A stretch of 32,880 bases of DNA. It comes from Acidilobaceae archaeon. Its GTDB lineage: Archaea; Thermoproteota; Thermoprotei_A; Sulfolobales; Acidilobaceae. Made by a program: the position numbers and the translations under genes. This document shows positions 7,572 to 15,844 of this stretch, in pieces; position 1 is the first letter of the stretch; each line of letters starts with the position of its first letter. The notes beneath the pieces were generated by a model. The model was not told the DNA's origin and ran no database searches. It saw only the letters and a list, made by a program, of their open reading frames with translations. The DNA lies in contig JAPYWV010000009.1 of the NCBI GenBank assembly GCA_028276165.1, positions 1 to 32,880 on the forward strand, given 5' to 3'.

Positions 7572-8873
7572 GTGTTCTTTTTGGATCACTTGTTCAAAGT
7601 GCTTCGTAGGACTGTTGTGCTGGAATGCTATGCTAACAGGGTTGCCGGGGAGGCTCTAAGGGATATAGTTGAACCTTTGAAGACTATGATCGGTGAGATG
7701 GTCGAGTACGCGCTGGAGCATAATGCATCCCAGAAAACACTACACAGAGTGTTCTACGAGAGGTATAGGAGAGAGTACCCATGGATACCAACAAAGGTTA
7801 TAAAGGGTGCTTATAGAGATGCAGTTAGAAGAGCCAAATCCTTCAGAGAACGCTTGAAGAAGGGTAAAGCCCGCACAAGAAAACCAGAGGTTAGAAGGGT
7901 TACAATAGTATACTCGGACAACCAAGACTGGAAGATTGAAAGTGGAAGCTTGAAGGTTAGAACCCACAGGGGGTGGGTTGAGTTAAAGTACGGTAACAAC
8001 AAGCAGTTACACAGATACCTCTACGGTGGTTGGATCCCCGCAAGCGAGCTTAAGCTGAAGACAAGTGGGGGTAGGAGGGTTCTAGCATACATAACGTTCA
8101 CGAAAATACACCCTGTGTTCTACAATAAGAAGAACGTTATAGCGGTTGACGGTAACGAGAACAATATTACAATAGCTGTTTTCAGGAACGGTGTTCTAGT
8201 AGAGGTTATAAGGGTTGAGACGGGTCTTGGTAGGATCGTCATAGCATACGCTGTTAGGAGGAAGAGGATTTCAAGGGGTAAGTCTACCAAGACGAGAGAG
8301 GTTAAGAAGAAGCTTAGAAAGCTCAGGGAGGGGGATAGGAAGAGGGATATACTGTACAAGGTTGTAAACTTCATAGAGGAGCTTGCAAGGGAGAACAACG
8401 CAGTAGTAGTAATAGGAGATATTGATGGTGATGATAAGGAGAGGATGGAGAAGAATAAGAGTAGGAAGCTTAGACACAGAATACACCAATGGAGTATTGC
8501 TACGTTAATAAAACTACTAGAGGATAGACCGATCCACGTTGTAAGGATATCAGAGAGGGGTTCCTCTAGTGTAGACCCGTTCACGGGGAGGAGGATTGAG
8601 GGTTACAGCCCCCTGGTGATCCGCACTGCGGTGAGGGGGGCTAAAGGTAGATTCAAGGTAGTGAAGGTTGTCCTAAGAGTTGCATACGTGGATGGCAGGG
8701 TTGTCGAGAGGGATGTCGTTGGGGCTATAAACATTGGCCTTAAATACCTCTCCTCAGATGGGAGCCCCATGGCGTTGGGCTCGACTGGGGCCCATGAGGT
8801 GTGGGTGAAGCTAGTGAACCCACACCAAGGCCCAACCCCGCTAACGGAAATACCGTTAGCGGGGAAACGCTTA
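7572..8873 (+). mobile_element. Lone TnpB element (IS605/IS607-like, no tnpA), left end unresolved
   Basis: The right end is fixed by comparison with the decayed inverted copy: shared sequence stops after GGGGAAACGCTTA (8861-8873). The left end lies somewhere in 7168-7571, so the start given here is only that of tnpB. No TnpA or serine recombinase gene accompanies it, so mobility would depend on a transposase supplied from elsewhere. Confidence 0.7.
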
Positions 8874-8909
8874 ATGGAAGATCTTACACTCTATAAGCAT
8901 GGGTTTTAG
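7572..8909 (+). CDS. tnpB: TnpB-like RNA-guided nuclease family protein, atypical active site
   Basis: TnpB-family protein, 445 residues. The N-terminal 180 residues form the helical/beta recognition part. The RuvC-like region starts at VIAVDGNENNITIAV (first Asp, about 193), continues through a basic helical insert (230-305), reaches VVVIGDIDGDD (280-288) and ends with RDVVGAINIG (last Asp, about 381). Family consensus at the second site is I-E-D-L; here it is I-G-D-I, so the expected catalytic Glu is Gly, though Asp 283 and 285 are adjacent. The zinc-finger segment reads SSSVDPFTG, with no Cys pairs. GTG 7572 is the first start after an in-frame stop. The last dozen residues are encoded by flanking DNA beyond the element end. 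It may be a divergent active enzyme or a nuclease-dead form. Confidence 0.85.
   Translation: MFFLDHLFKVLRRTVVLECYANRVAGEALRDIVEPLKTMIGEMVEYALEHNASQKTLHRVFYERYRREYPWIPTKVIKGAYRDAVRRAKSFRERLKKGKARTRKPEVRRVTIVYSDNQDWKIESGSLKVRTHRGWVELKYGNNKQLHRYLYGGWIPASELKLKTSGGRRVLAYITFTKIHPVFYNKKNVIAVDGNENNITIAVFRNGVLVEVIRVETGLGRIVIAYAVRRKRISRGKSTKTREVKKKLRKLREGDRKRDILYKVVNFIEELARENNAVVVIGDIDGDDKERMEKNKSRKLRHRIHQWSIATLIKLLEDRPIHVVRISERGSSSVDPFTGRRIEGYSPLVIRTAVRGAKGRFKVVKVVLRVAYVDGRVVERDVVGAINIGLKYLSSDGSPMALGSTGAHEVWVKLVNPHQGPTPLTEIPLAGKRLMEDLTLYKHGF
8836..8864 (+). repeat. Right-end hairpin of the TnpB element (candidate guide-RNA scaffold part)
   Basis: CCCCGCTAACGG and its exact complement enclose the loop AAATA: a perfect 12-bp stem inside the last part of the tnpB reading frame, nine bases before the mapped element end. 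Family knowledge: such hairpins serve as recognition structures at IS605-type ends, and the 3' end of tnpB is also where the guide (omega) RNA is made. The relic copy preserves the same stem. Confidence 0.75.
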
Positions 8910-9395
8910 GGAGGATTCTTTGAAAACCTCCATGGCTGTCGTGATGCACCTTTGCATGCTACAGGTGCATGTGAATAGGTGTGTGTAGCTCGTCTTATCA
9001 GTTGAACCGAAGCCCTTGATGGCTGGTTTTATGCAGTACTCCTTTCTAAGCATCCCCCAGGCTATCACCTCTTCAAGATCTAAGTTTGCCTCCGCTATTA
9101 CAGCAGCAGTTACCCTAACGTTACTATTTGAGGTTAGATAGTCTATATGCCATCTAGTGCGAGTTGGACCCCTACAGTGCCTCGTTAAACGCGCTCTTAG
9201 ACCCCCGGGGCCTCTAGCCGAGCCTACGTACATGTATATGCCTTTACCGAACCTTAGGGTTCCCAGGCGTCCAACGTTAACCTCTATATCCTCTAGGATT
9301 TTGAGGATTAACGTGTAGATACCAGGCCTCCCCGGTACACCCTCTCCTTGGTATGTAGTATTTATATGCCGTGAGTCTCCGCTGTGCAACTTCAA
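8871..9395 (-). CDS. GIY-YIG (DUF123/Uri-like) endonuclease family protein
   Basis: Compact GIY-YIG nuclease-fold protein of the archaeal DUF123 type, 174 residues as read. Motifs in order: PGIYTLIL (GIY part, about 24-31), GKGIYMYVGSARG (YIG part, about 50-62), the Arg-containing helix LRARLTRHCRG, WHIDYL, a Glu-rich helix (NLDLEEVIAWGM), and the family end motif GFGSTD...THLF near 127-140. About 30 further residues have no family character. The stop codon TAA is the complement of TTA 8871-8873, the last bases shared by both copies of the TnpB element, so the insertion supplies the stop and perhaps an altered tail. TTG 9395 begins one base after the upstream aminotransferase stop, implying coupling. 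Confidence 0.8.
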   Translation of the reverse strand: MKLHSGDSRHINTTYQGEGVPGRPGIYTLILKILEDIEVNVGRLGTLRFGKGIYMYVGSARGPGGLRARLTRHCRGPTRTRWHIDYLTSNSNVRVTAAVIAEANLDLEEVIAWGMLRKEYCIKPAIKGFGSTDKTSYTHLFTCTCSMQRCITTAMEVFKESSLKPMLIECKIFH

Positions 9396-9396
9396 C

Positions 9397-10767
9397 CTAG
9401 ATCCTCGTTATCCTGGCTATGAACCCTTCAAGTACGTCTATGAAGGTTCTAGCTTCCTGCTCCCCGTGGATTAGGGATGGTAGTAGGTGTACAGTCTTAC
9501 TACTTATGTAGAGTACACCGTTTAGCCTAGCGTATAGGTTTAACGCCTCCTCAACATACCTACCCCATCTCTCCCCGTAGACCTCTGACACCCTCCTAGG
9601 CTTCACCTTTGTAAAGTGTACTCCAAGCATGCTACTAACCCCTGTAACCCAGCATAGCCTCTCCCCTTCGCCACAAATCTTATCAATTCTTCTCCTAACG
9701 CTGGCCCAGAGCTCCTCAGCTCTCCCATATAGGCTCCTGTGCTCCACAAGGTATTTCACCGTAGTGTACCCCGCTATGACAGTTGCTATGTTGCCTACAA
9801 ACGTACCCCCATGGAAGGCTCTCGATCTTGGATCGGGGTATTTGATGTGGTCTAGAAGTTGCATTACATCACCCCTACCCCCTATGGCTCCAGCTCCTGG
9901 GTAGCCTCCCCCCACCACCTTACCGTAGACCGCTATATCAGCTCTAACGTTGAAGTACTCCTGTGCACCTCCAGGTGCAAGTCTAAAACCTGTTATAACC
10001 TCGTCGAACACGAGGAGCGAGTCGTACCTATCAGCTAGCTCTCTAAGCCCCCTCAAGTACCCCTCTTCAGGCTCTATGCAACCACCCGCGCCTAGCACGG
10101 GCTCCACTATTATAGCTGCTACAGGGTACTCCCTAAGGGCTCTCTCAACAGCTTCAAGATCGTTGAAGGGCACTACTATGGTGTACTTGATGGAATCCTC
10201 TGGTAGCCCCGCTGACTCGGGGCCCTTGAATGGAGGGGTTACCCCTACGTGTAACACGTCATAACCCCCGTGCCATCCACCCTCCATCTTGATAATGTAG
10301 TTCTTCTTGGTGTAAGCTCTAGCGAGCCTTACAGCGTACATGTTAGCCTCTGTACCACTATTGGTGAACCTAACCGTCTCAACACCAGGTAGCACCCTGG
10401 TTAGAAGCTCGGCGTACTCCAGAGCATAGGGGTTCTCGAAGCCCAGGTGCACACCAGACCTAGTAGCCTCGTTTACAGCCTCTAAGACGAAGCTAGGAGC
10501 ATGGCCTAGGATGTTAGCCCCATGCCCCATCCAGAAGTCCACATAGCTATTCCCATCAACATCCCAAACCCTAGGGCCCTCACCTCTAACAATAAACGGG
10601 GGGTACGGTCTAAGGTATCTTATAGCGTACGTAACACCCCCTGGGAAGACCTTCAAAGCCCTCTCGTAGAGCTCCCTACTCCGAGGAGTCCTCCTGGAGT
10701 ACTCTGCCTCGAGCTCAAGGATAAGCTTCGACGCTACCTCATCGTAGACATTCAAAGCGAACACCAA
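9397..10767 (-). CDS. Class III aminotransferase, glutamate-1-semialdehyde 2,1-aminomutase-like
   Basis: PLP enzyme of the class III aminotransferase fold, closest in pattern to GSA aminomutase (HemL), which makes 5-aminolevulinate for tetrapyrroles. In 456 residues: substrate loop FPGGVTYAIRYLRPYPPFIV (41-60), GTEANMYAVRLAR (138-150), the Asp that holds the PLP nitrogen in LLVFDEVITGFR (Asp255), and the Schiff-base lysine in YGKVVGGGYPGAGAIGG (Lys283). It is about 25 residues longer than typical HemL because of an N-terminal extension. No other haem genes are nearby and the neighbours do not point to haem, so a related aminotransferase reaction is possible. The ATG lies just inside a minus-strand AT-rich promoter-like region (10785-10805). 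Confidence 0.8.
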   Translation of the reverse strand: MVFALNVYDEVASKLILELEAEYSRRTPRSRELYERALKVFPGGVTYAIRYLRPYPPFIVRGEGPRVWDVDGNSYVDFWMGHGANILGHAPSFVLEAVNEATRSGVHLGFENPYALEYAELLTRVLPGVETVRFTNSGTEANMYAVRLARAYTKKNYIIKMEGGWHGGYDVLHVGVTPPFKGPESAGLPEDSIKYTIVVPFNDLEAVERALREYPVAAIIVEPVLGAGGCIEPEEGYLRGLRELADRYDSLLVFDEVITGFRLAPGGAQEYFNVRADIAVYGKVVGGGYPGAGAIGGRGDVMQLLDHIKYPDPRSRAFHGGTFVGNIATVIAGYTTVKYLVEHRSLYGRAEELWASVRRRIDKICGEGERLCWVTGVSSMLGVHFTKVKPRRVSEVYGERWGRYVEEALNLYARLNGVLYISSKTVHLLPSLIHGEQEARTFIDVLEGFIARITRI

Positions 10768-10827
10768 GCCTTTCTAGGAGGCTGAAGGCTCTTAAATATT
10801 AAATCCAATAGTTAAAGCTGGTACCCG

Positions 10828-11895
10828 CTACCTCCACACCCTCTCCCTTGATAGTGTGTAGTTGACAATGAACCCCAGTATTATCCCAACCAGCTGTCCG
10901 AGGAGCGGGTTTAAGCCTAGGAGGGTGTAGAGGAGGCGCATTGTAGCATACTGTGTGAGAGCCCCTAGAGCTACCGAGATGTGGTAGCCAACGTACCTCC
11001 CCACCACGCCTCTCAAACCACCCTTAAAGGTTGTCTTAAACGTCCACAACTCGTGCCATGTATAGTTCCAGGCTATGCTAGCCTCTATGCCAGCCAGGCT
11101 TGCTATATCAACTGGAGCTCCGCTAGTCAAAGCTAAAGCCATAACACCGAGGTTAACAGGTATCCCTGTAACCCCCACGATAGCGAATCTAACCATGCTG
11201 GATACGGATAGCACCTGGACTATGTAGAGCATTAGATCGTCGACCCCAAGCTTGCTAGAACCAGCTCTCCTAGGCTTGAACAGGTATGGTACATCAACAA
11301 CCCTAGCCTTCGGGTTCAAAGCTAGCACCTCAAGTAAAACCTTGTACCCCAAGCCCCTAACCCCACTTAAATCCAGAGATCTCCTCCTTAACAGAAAGAA
11401 GCCTGATATGGGGTCACGGGTTCTCCTAGACTCTGGTACCAGGATCCACGCTAGTAAGAGTGCACCCAGGCTCACAACCCTCCTAGCAAGACTCCATCCT
11501 GTAATACCACCACCCCTAGAATATCTTGAGGCTACGACAACGTCAGCGTTAAACCTTACAGCTGTCTCAACAAGCCTAGGCACAAGACTTGGAGGGTGCT
11601 GGAAGTCAGCATCCATAACGACAACATACTCCCCCCCAGCCTCCTGTAACCCCCTTACTATGGCCGTCCCAAGACCTCTAACGCCAATCCTCCTAACAAG
11701 CCTAACCCTAGGATCGCTACGGGATACCTCCTCGACAACACGCCATGTCCCATCAGGACTATCATCATCTACGACTATAACCTCGTAATCGTGAATCCCA
11801 CTATCCTCCAAACAACGCCTAAGCTCTTCGAGGATGAGCCTTATGTTCTCCACCTCATTATAGGTAGGTATTACAATGGAAACCTTGGGGTTCAA
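10828..11895 (-). CDS. GT2 glycosyltransferase (dolichol-phosphate mannosyltransferase-like) fused to a GtrA domain
   Basis: Membrane-linked GT2 enzyme that probably transfers a sugar from a nucleotide donor to a polyprenyl/dolichyl phosphate. Residues 1-225 are the catalytic domain: VSIVIPTYNEVENI at the start, VVDDDSPDGTW (41-51), the metal-binding DAD (95-97) in VMDADFQHPP, then SRYSRGGGITGWS and DPISGFFLLRR. Residues about 235-355 form a GtrA-like domain with four membrane helices (MVRFAIVGVTGIPVNLGVM to GIILGFIVNYTLSRERVWR), a known fusion in archaeal DPM synthases. The 71-residue gene just upstream lies 24 bases away on the same strand. Likely role: glycan donor supply for surface glycosylation. 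Confidence 0.9.
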   Translation of the reverse strand: MNPKVSIVIPTYNEVENIRLILEELRRCLEDSGIHDYEVIVVDDDSPDGTWRVVEEVSRSDPRVRLVRRIGVRGLGTAIVRGLQEAGGEYVVVMDADFQHPPSLVPRLVETAVRFNADVVVASRYSRGGGITGWSLARRVVSLGALLLAWILVPESRRTRDPISGFFLLRRRSLDLSGVRGLGYKVLLEVLALNPKARVVDVPYLFKPRRAGSSKLGVDDLMLYIVQVLSVSSMVRFAIVGVTGIPVNLGVMALALTSGAPVDIASLAGIEASIAWNYTWHELWTFKTTFKGGLRGVVGRYVGYHISVALGALTQYATMRLLYTLLGLNPLLGQLVGIILGFIVNYTLSRERVWR

Positions 11896-11919
11896 GAGCT
11901 TTCAACACCATGGAATGGG

Positions 11920-12135
11920 CTAAAGCGAGTACAGCTGATCCCTAACCTCGCTAGGTAAATCGCTCTCATCTAGAACCTTGTACGTGAATGGTGGGTTTTT
12001 AACGACTGGGCCCACGACAATGTACCTCGAAGGATCCTTCTCCTCCCTACTCTTTAGAACCCTAACTTTAACGTAGAGACCGTCCCTCCTCCTCACGTAC
12101 ACGTACTTACCGTGCTTGCCACCCAAACCCTTCAT
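11920..12135 (-). CDS. Small conserved-looking basic protein, possibly DUF5622
   Basis: A 71-residue basic protein with alternating short strands: GKHGKYVYVRRRDGLYVKVRVL, then DPSRYIVVGPVVKNPPFTYKVL, ending in an acidic helix. No signal peptide, membrane segment or cysteines. The pattern resembles a small crenarchaeal family I remember as DUF5622, of unknown function; I would not press the name. It starts at ATG 12135, with the divergent tatD gene 65 bases away, and is followed 24 bases later by the glycosyltransferase gene, so the two may share a transcript. Confidence 0.6.
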   Translation of the reverse strand: MKGLGGKHGKYVYVRRRDGLYVKVRVLKSREEKDPSRYIVVGPVVKNPPFTYKVLDESDLPSEVRDQLYSL

Positions 12136-12200
12136 CCCCTAGAGGGCTTTCTTAATTTAGGGTTTAAAATCCTTATTACCCTAGCGGTGGTGCTAGTCTC

Positions 12201-12968
12201 ATGGGGAGAGGGGTGCTTGTAAGCCTGGGTAACGCTATGATCTACGATGTGCACTGTCACCTCCACGAGTTCAACGATAGGGATGTTGAGGGGCTCCTCG
12301 AAGCTGATAGGGGTTTACGTGTAATAGCCGTCTCCGACGATCTAGAATCCAGTTTGAGGACATTGGAGCTCGAGAGGAGATACCCGGATAGGGTTGTGGC
12401 ATGCGTAGGTTTACACCCGTGGAGTATAGGGGAGGAGCCTTTACACAATGTCGAGATGATAGTAAGGTTGGCTGAGAGGGAGGGTGTTAGGTGTATAGGG
12501 GAGGTTGGGTTGGATGCAAGATTCCTCCCACAGCATACATGGCACATGCAGGTTAGGGTTTTCAGGAGGTTTATAGAGCTCTCCTTAGACCTGGGGGCCT
12601 TCCTCAACATACACGCTCCCGACGCGTGGAGAGCTGTTGTAGGCGAGCTCCTACAATACAATGTTGAGAAGGCTGTATTCCACTGGTACACTGGGCCTGT
12701 AGAGCTGGTAGACGTAATAGGAGGTAGGGGTTACAGGATATCGATAAACCCAGCTATCAAGATACAGGAGAAGCATGCTAGGATTGCTCAGGTAACACCT
12801 GTAGACTTCATGGTGTTCGAGAGCGATGCACCCTACAATTACAGAGGGCTAACACTAAACCCGCTAATGGTTAGAGAGACGTTAAACATCGTAGCCAGAC
12901 TTAAGAACATCGATGTCAACGAGCTAGTAGACAAAGCTAGGTGGAATACCGAGAAGCTACTAGTCTAG
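12201..12968 (+). CDS. TatD family metal-dependent hydrolase (putative DNase)
   Basis: TatD-type amidohydrolase-fold enzyme, probably a metal-dependent 3'-5' deoxyribonuclease or phosphoesterase in the cytoplasm. In 255 residues the metal ligands are visible in order: H-x-H in YDVHCHLHEF (18-20), Glu in RCIGEVGLD, His in FLNIHAP, His in VFHWYTG and Asp in FESDAPYN. The length fits the family. ATG 12201 follows GGTGGTG at a good distance; the catalytic domain really begins at the later ATG 12237, so a 12-residue shorter start is possible. It diverges from the small basic gene on the left and is a single gene. Confidence 0.85.
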   Translation: MGRGVLVSLGNAMIYDVHCHLHEFNDRDVEGLLEADRGLRVIAVSDDLESSLRTLELERRYPDRVVACVGLHPWSIGEEPLHNVEMIVRLAEREGVRCIGEVGLDARFLPQHTWHMQVRVFRRFIELSLDLGAFLNIHAPDAWRAVVGELLQYNVEKAVFHWYTGPVELVDVIGGRGYRISINPAIKIQEKHARIAQVTPVDFMVFESDAPYNYRGLTLNPLMVRETLNIVARLKNIDVNELVDKARWNTEKLLV

Positions 12969-13051
12969 CATCGTTGAATTAAGTTGAAGTTCTTAAAAAC
13001 CCCCATTACAACATTTAATAGGAAGGGGGTCATCCAAGGGGAGGGTTAAGC

Positions 13052-13693
13052 TTGAAACGTGAGGCTTTAGTGCTAGATGATCTTAGCGATGCCACAGTGA
13101 ACATCGTGAACATACTCGTTGAGAACGGGTTCTCAGTTCACCTTATAACGAGGAGTGAGAGGGCAGACAGGTTCCTAGCAGAGCCCATATACATACATTT
13201 ACTCGGGGATCTATCAACGCTAGCTACCATACTATCCGATATAGATCTTAGTAACGTGGAGGTAGCACTGCTACTTTCACCAAACGACGAGATCAACCTC
13301 ATGTTAGCTAGAATGCTTAGAGAGAAGGGGGTCCCAAGGGTCGTAGTGGTGGTGAGGGGGTCCGAGAAAGCTGAGATAGCTAGAGAGCTTGGAGCCGATG
13401 TTGTAGACCTATCACATTACATTACAACCAAGATTCAGAGGCTTCTAAGCCTTAAGTTCACCAAGATAACCCCGATTAGCAGGGGCATATGCATGCTAGA
13501 AATGCTAATAACGGGTGATTCCAGGATCCTAGGTGCTACCATAAGGGATCTAGAGGAGAAGTATGATGCTGACATTGTCGTGATCAGGGAGGAGAGGCTG
13601 GTTAAGGATCCTGACTCCGCGCTCCAAGCTGGTGACTATCTTGTAGCTGTCGGGCCTATAACTAGCCTGAATGAGCTGTTGAAGAATGCTTAG
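13052..13693 (+). CDS. TrkA-like (RCK) regulatory protein with degenerate nucleotide motif
   Basis: Cytoplasmic KTN/RCK protein of 213 residues: a TrkA_N-like Rossmann domain (about 1-120) and a TrkA_C-like domain (about 140-213: ITGDSRILGATIRDLEEKYDADIVVIREE, then LQAGDYLVAVGP). Such proteins gate K+ channels and transporters on binding NAD(H), ATP or cyclic nucleotides. The glycine-rich loop GxGxxG is replaced by VLDDLSDATVNI, so classical NAD binding is doubtful. TTG 13052 follows AAGGGGAGGG. The stop overlaps the start of an APC-family transporter by eight bases, which argues that this is that transporter's regulatory subunit. Confidence 0.8.
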   Translation: MKREALVLDDLSDATVNIVNILVENGFSVHLITRSERADRFLAEPIYIHLLGDLSTLATILSDIDLSNVEVALLLSPNDEINLMLARMLREKGVPRVVVVVRGSEKAEIARELGADVVDLSHYITTKIQRLLSLKFTKITPISRGICMLEMLITGDSRILGATIRDLEEKYDADIVVIREERLVKDPDSALQAGDYLVAVGPITSLNELLKNA

Positions 13694-15017
13694 GAGAGAT
13701 TGGCTTAGAAGGGATCTAAACACGCTGGACATAATGGTGTTAGCTCGTAACGATGCCCAGTCTACATACTACCTGTTGTTAGGCTTCATAGCGTTGTATG
13801 CGGGTGAGTACACGTTCCTAGTAGCCATCTACGCTGTGCTTTTAATGACTGCCATAGCGTTATCCTATGGGGAGATGGGATCTCACTTCCCTGAAACCGG
13901 GGGGTCGTACATCTACATTAAATACTCCTTCGGGCCCACGATAGGCTACATCTCCGCGTGGCTTCTAGCCTTAGATCAGCTTATAATGATAAGCTACGGT
14001 ACCCTAGATTCAGCCATATACCTTAAAGCTATACTCAACATGTACTATGTGAACCTGGGGGTTCCCACGGTAATCGTGGCTGCAATTCTATCAACGCTGC
14101 TATTCACGGTAACCTTTCTCGGTATAAGGGAGTCCGCTAGGCTCGCCTTAGCCATAGCCACCCTAGATCTCCTCATAGTACTCCCCGTCATCCTGCTACC
14201 CAATGTACTTGCTGGTTTGAAGCTAGAGCCCCCTAGTTTTGAGTGGGAGGGAGTGAAGCCTGCAAGCCTACTCTTAGCTCTAGCCCTGGCATCAAGGGGG
14301 TTCACGGGGTTAGACTCTATAGGCCAGCTTGCTGGTGAAGCGAGAAGCCCCTTAGTCCAAGTGCCTAGGGCTACATTCATCATAATAGTCTTGATGAGCT
14401 TTGTTAGCCTTAGCCTAACAGTGATCCTCATGAACAGGGTCCCCTATGAAGTTCTAAGCGGTAGCCCCGAGCTAGCACTACTATTGATAGCTGAGAGCAC
14501 ACCCTATGTGGGGGGCGTGGCCGTAGCCCTGGTAGCTGCAAACATAATCCTTATAATGCTATCAGCTGCCCTCACAGGCTACGTTGCGTTCTCAAGGCTA
14601 GCGTACATGTTATCCGAGGAGAAGCTACTACCACGATGGTTAGCCGTTGTACACCCAAGGTTTAGAACACCTTACGTGGCCCTAATAGTAGCCTACATCC
14701 TATCACTACTCTTCATAGCCCCTGGGGAGTTGAGCTTCATTGTCGAGGTTTACGCCATAGCATCTCTCGCCAACTACCTACTGGTATCCATGTCGTTAGC
14801 GTTTCTAGAGAGGAGAGGAAGGCTCTATGGGGGTTTTAGGAGCCCCAGGGTGCTAGGGCTCCCCATAACGGCTGTCATGGGGGTTGTGTTGATAAGCATT
14901 GGTATAACATTGAGTCTGCTGGAGAGGTACCATGTAGTGTGGATTCTAGGCCCCTGGCTCCTCCTAGGACTACTGTTACATGTCTACTGTAAATCCAGGT
15001 GCACTGGAACACCCTAG
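13686..15017 (+). CDS. APC superfamily amino acid/cation transporter
   Basis: Secondary transporter with about 12 hydrophobic segments in 443 residues. The family pattern is clear: SYGEMGSHFPETGGSYIYIKYSFGPTIGYISAW early in the protein, then ESARLALAIATLDLLIVLPV and LASRGFTGLDSIGQLAGEARSPLVQVPRA around residues 200-225, the APC consensus loop. It lacks the long soluble tail seen in some K+ carriers of the superfamily. Substrate is not readable; amino acids are the usual guess, while pairing with an RCK protein makes K+ or another ion possible. ATG 13686 lies within the upstream gene, so translation is coupled. Confidence 0.88.
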   Translation: MLRRDWLRRDLNTLDIMVLARNDAQSTYYLLLGFIALYAGEYTFLVAIYAVLLMTAIALSYGEMGSHFPETGGSYIYIKYSFGPTIGYISAWLLALDQLIMISYGTLDSAIYLKAILNMYYVNLGVPTVIVAAILSTLLFTVTFLGIRESARLALAIATLDLLIVLPVILLPNVLAGLKLEPPSFEWEGVKPASLLLALALASRGFTGLDSIGQLAGEARSPLVQVPRATFIIIVLMSFVSLSLTVILMNRVPYEVLSGSPELALLLIAESTPYVGGVAVALVAANIILIMLSAALTGYVAFSRLAYMLSEEKLLPRWLAVVHPRFRTPYVALIVAYILSLLFIAPGELSFIVEVYAIASLANYLLVSMSLAFLERRGRLYGGFRSPRVLGLPITAVMGVVLISIGITLSLLERYHVVWILGPWLLLGLLLHVYCKSRCTGTP

Positions 15018-15027
15018 GGGGCTAAGC

Positions 15028-15756
15028 TCACTTTATGGTAGAGTATATGTGGTCTAGGATAGCATACCTTATCTCATCCTCCCTACGGGGATCCCTTATT
15101 ATGCCTCTAACGACTAGAAGCACTCCATCCTGTCTAACGGACTCGACATCAACCTTAACACCCTCTACCCCCAGCGATCTCGCTATCCTCGACGCCTCCT
15201 CTCTAATCTTAAGCAAGCTGAGCCCAGGTGGTACGAGCACGTGGACTCTAATCTCGTGCCCCTCCTCCACCCTAAACCTCTTGAAACTAGAGTGCGCTAA
15301 CCTCGTGTAGGGTATGTATACCAGATCCCTATGGGAGTCCCTTATGACCAACGCTGTATCCTCCAATGCTACAATGTAACCTCTAACATTATCGAACTCC
15401 ACGTAATCCCCCACCTTCAGCTCGTAAGCTTTAACCAGCACAAGCCCCGTGAAATACTCTTCAATAACATGCCTAAACCCTACGAGGAGAGTCAAAGACC
15501 CTATGATGAGCACGGAGAGAGCCACGAGGACGAGCAGGGGGAATCCATAAACGTGAGCGGTCACAGCTAGGAAAAGGGATGCAGCTAGGATAATGAATAT
15601 AAACTCTAGGAGCCTAAGTAACCTCTTGTCAATAACGCCTGAGAGAAACCTATAAGCCAGCCTACGGGCCACCCAGTAGACGAGCCCGGCAGCTGCAGCC
15701 GCGACAATAGTTACAAGCAAAGCGTACAGTAGCTCACCACCTACACCCAAATCCAT
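15028..15756 (-). CDS. MscS-family mechanosensitive channel
   Basis: Small-conductance mechanosensitive channel protein, 242 residues. Three hydrophobic segments (about 10-30, 47-67, 73-93) precede the pore-lining helix and the family motif in which FTGLVLVKAYELKVGDYVEF runs into the beta domain (about 115-160), followed by the alpha/beta C-terminal domain. The pore helix reads LSVLIIGSLTLLVGFRHVIEEY, a less Gly/Ala-rich TM3 than in E. coli MscS. It opens under membrane tension and releases osmolytes. It converges on the APC transporter (stops 10 bases apart); a link to osmotic balance with the RCK/APC pair is inference. Confidence 0.88.
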   Translation of the reverse strand: MDLGVGGELLYALLVTIVAAAAAGLVYWVARRLAYRFLSGVIDKRLLRLLEFIFIILAASLFLAVTAHVYGFPLLVLVALSVLIIGSLTLLVGFRHVIEEYFTGLVLVKAYELKVGDYVEFDNVRGYIVALEDTALVIRDSHRDLVYIPYTRLAHSSFKRFRVEEGHEIRVHVLVPPGLSLLKIREEASRIARSLGVEGVKVDVESVRQDGVLLVVRGIIRDPRREDEIRYAILDHIYSTIK

Positions 15757-15802
15757 TAACTAGCACCAGTAGACATTAGGGGAGCCTGGAGAATTAAATG
15801 TT

Positions 15803-15811
15803 TTTAATAAG
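15803..15811 (+). promoter_or_regulatory. TATA-like box of the SDR gene
   Basis: TTTAATAAG lies 34 bases before the proposed ACG start at 15845, with purine-rich GGGGGTGG (15831-15838) between them at six bases from that codon. Together they place the translation start at or very near 15845. Confidence 0.45.
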
Positions 15812-15844
15812 TTAAACCTCTTTGATGCTAGGGGGTGGTCTGCA

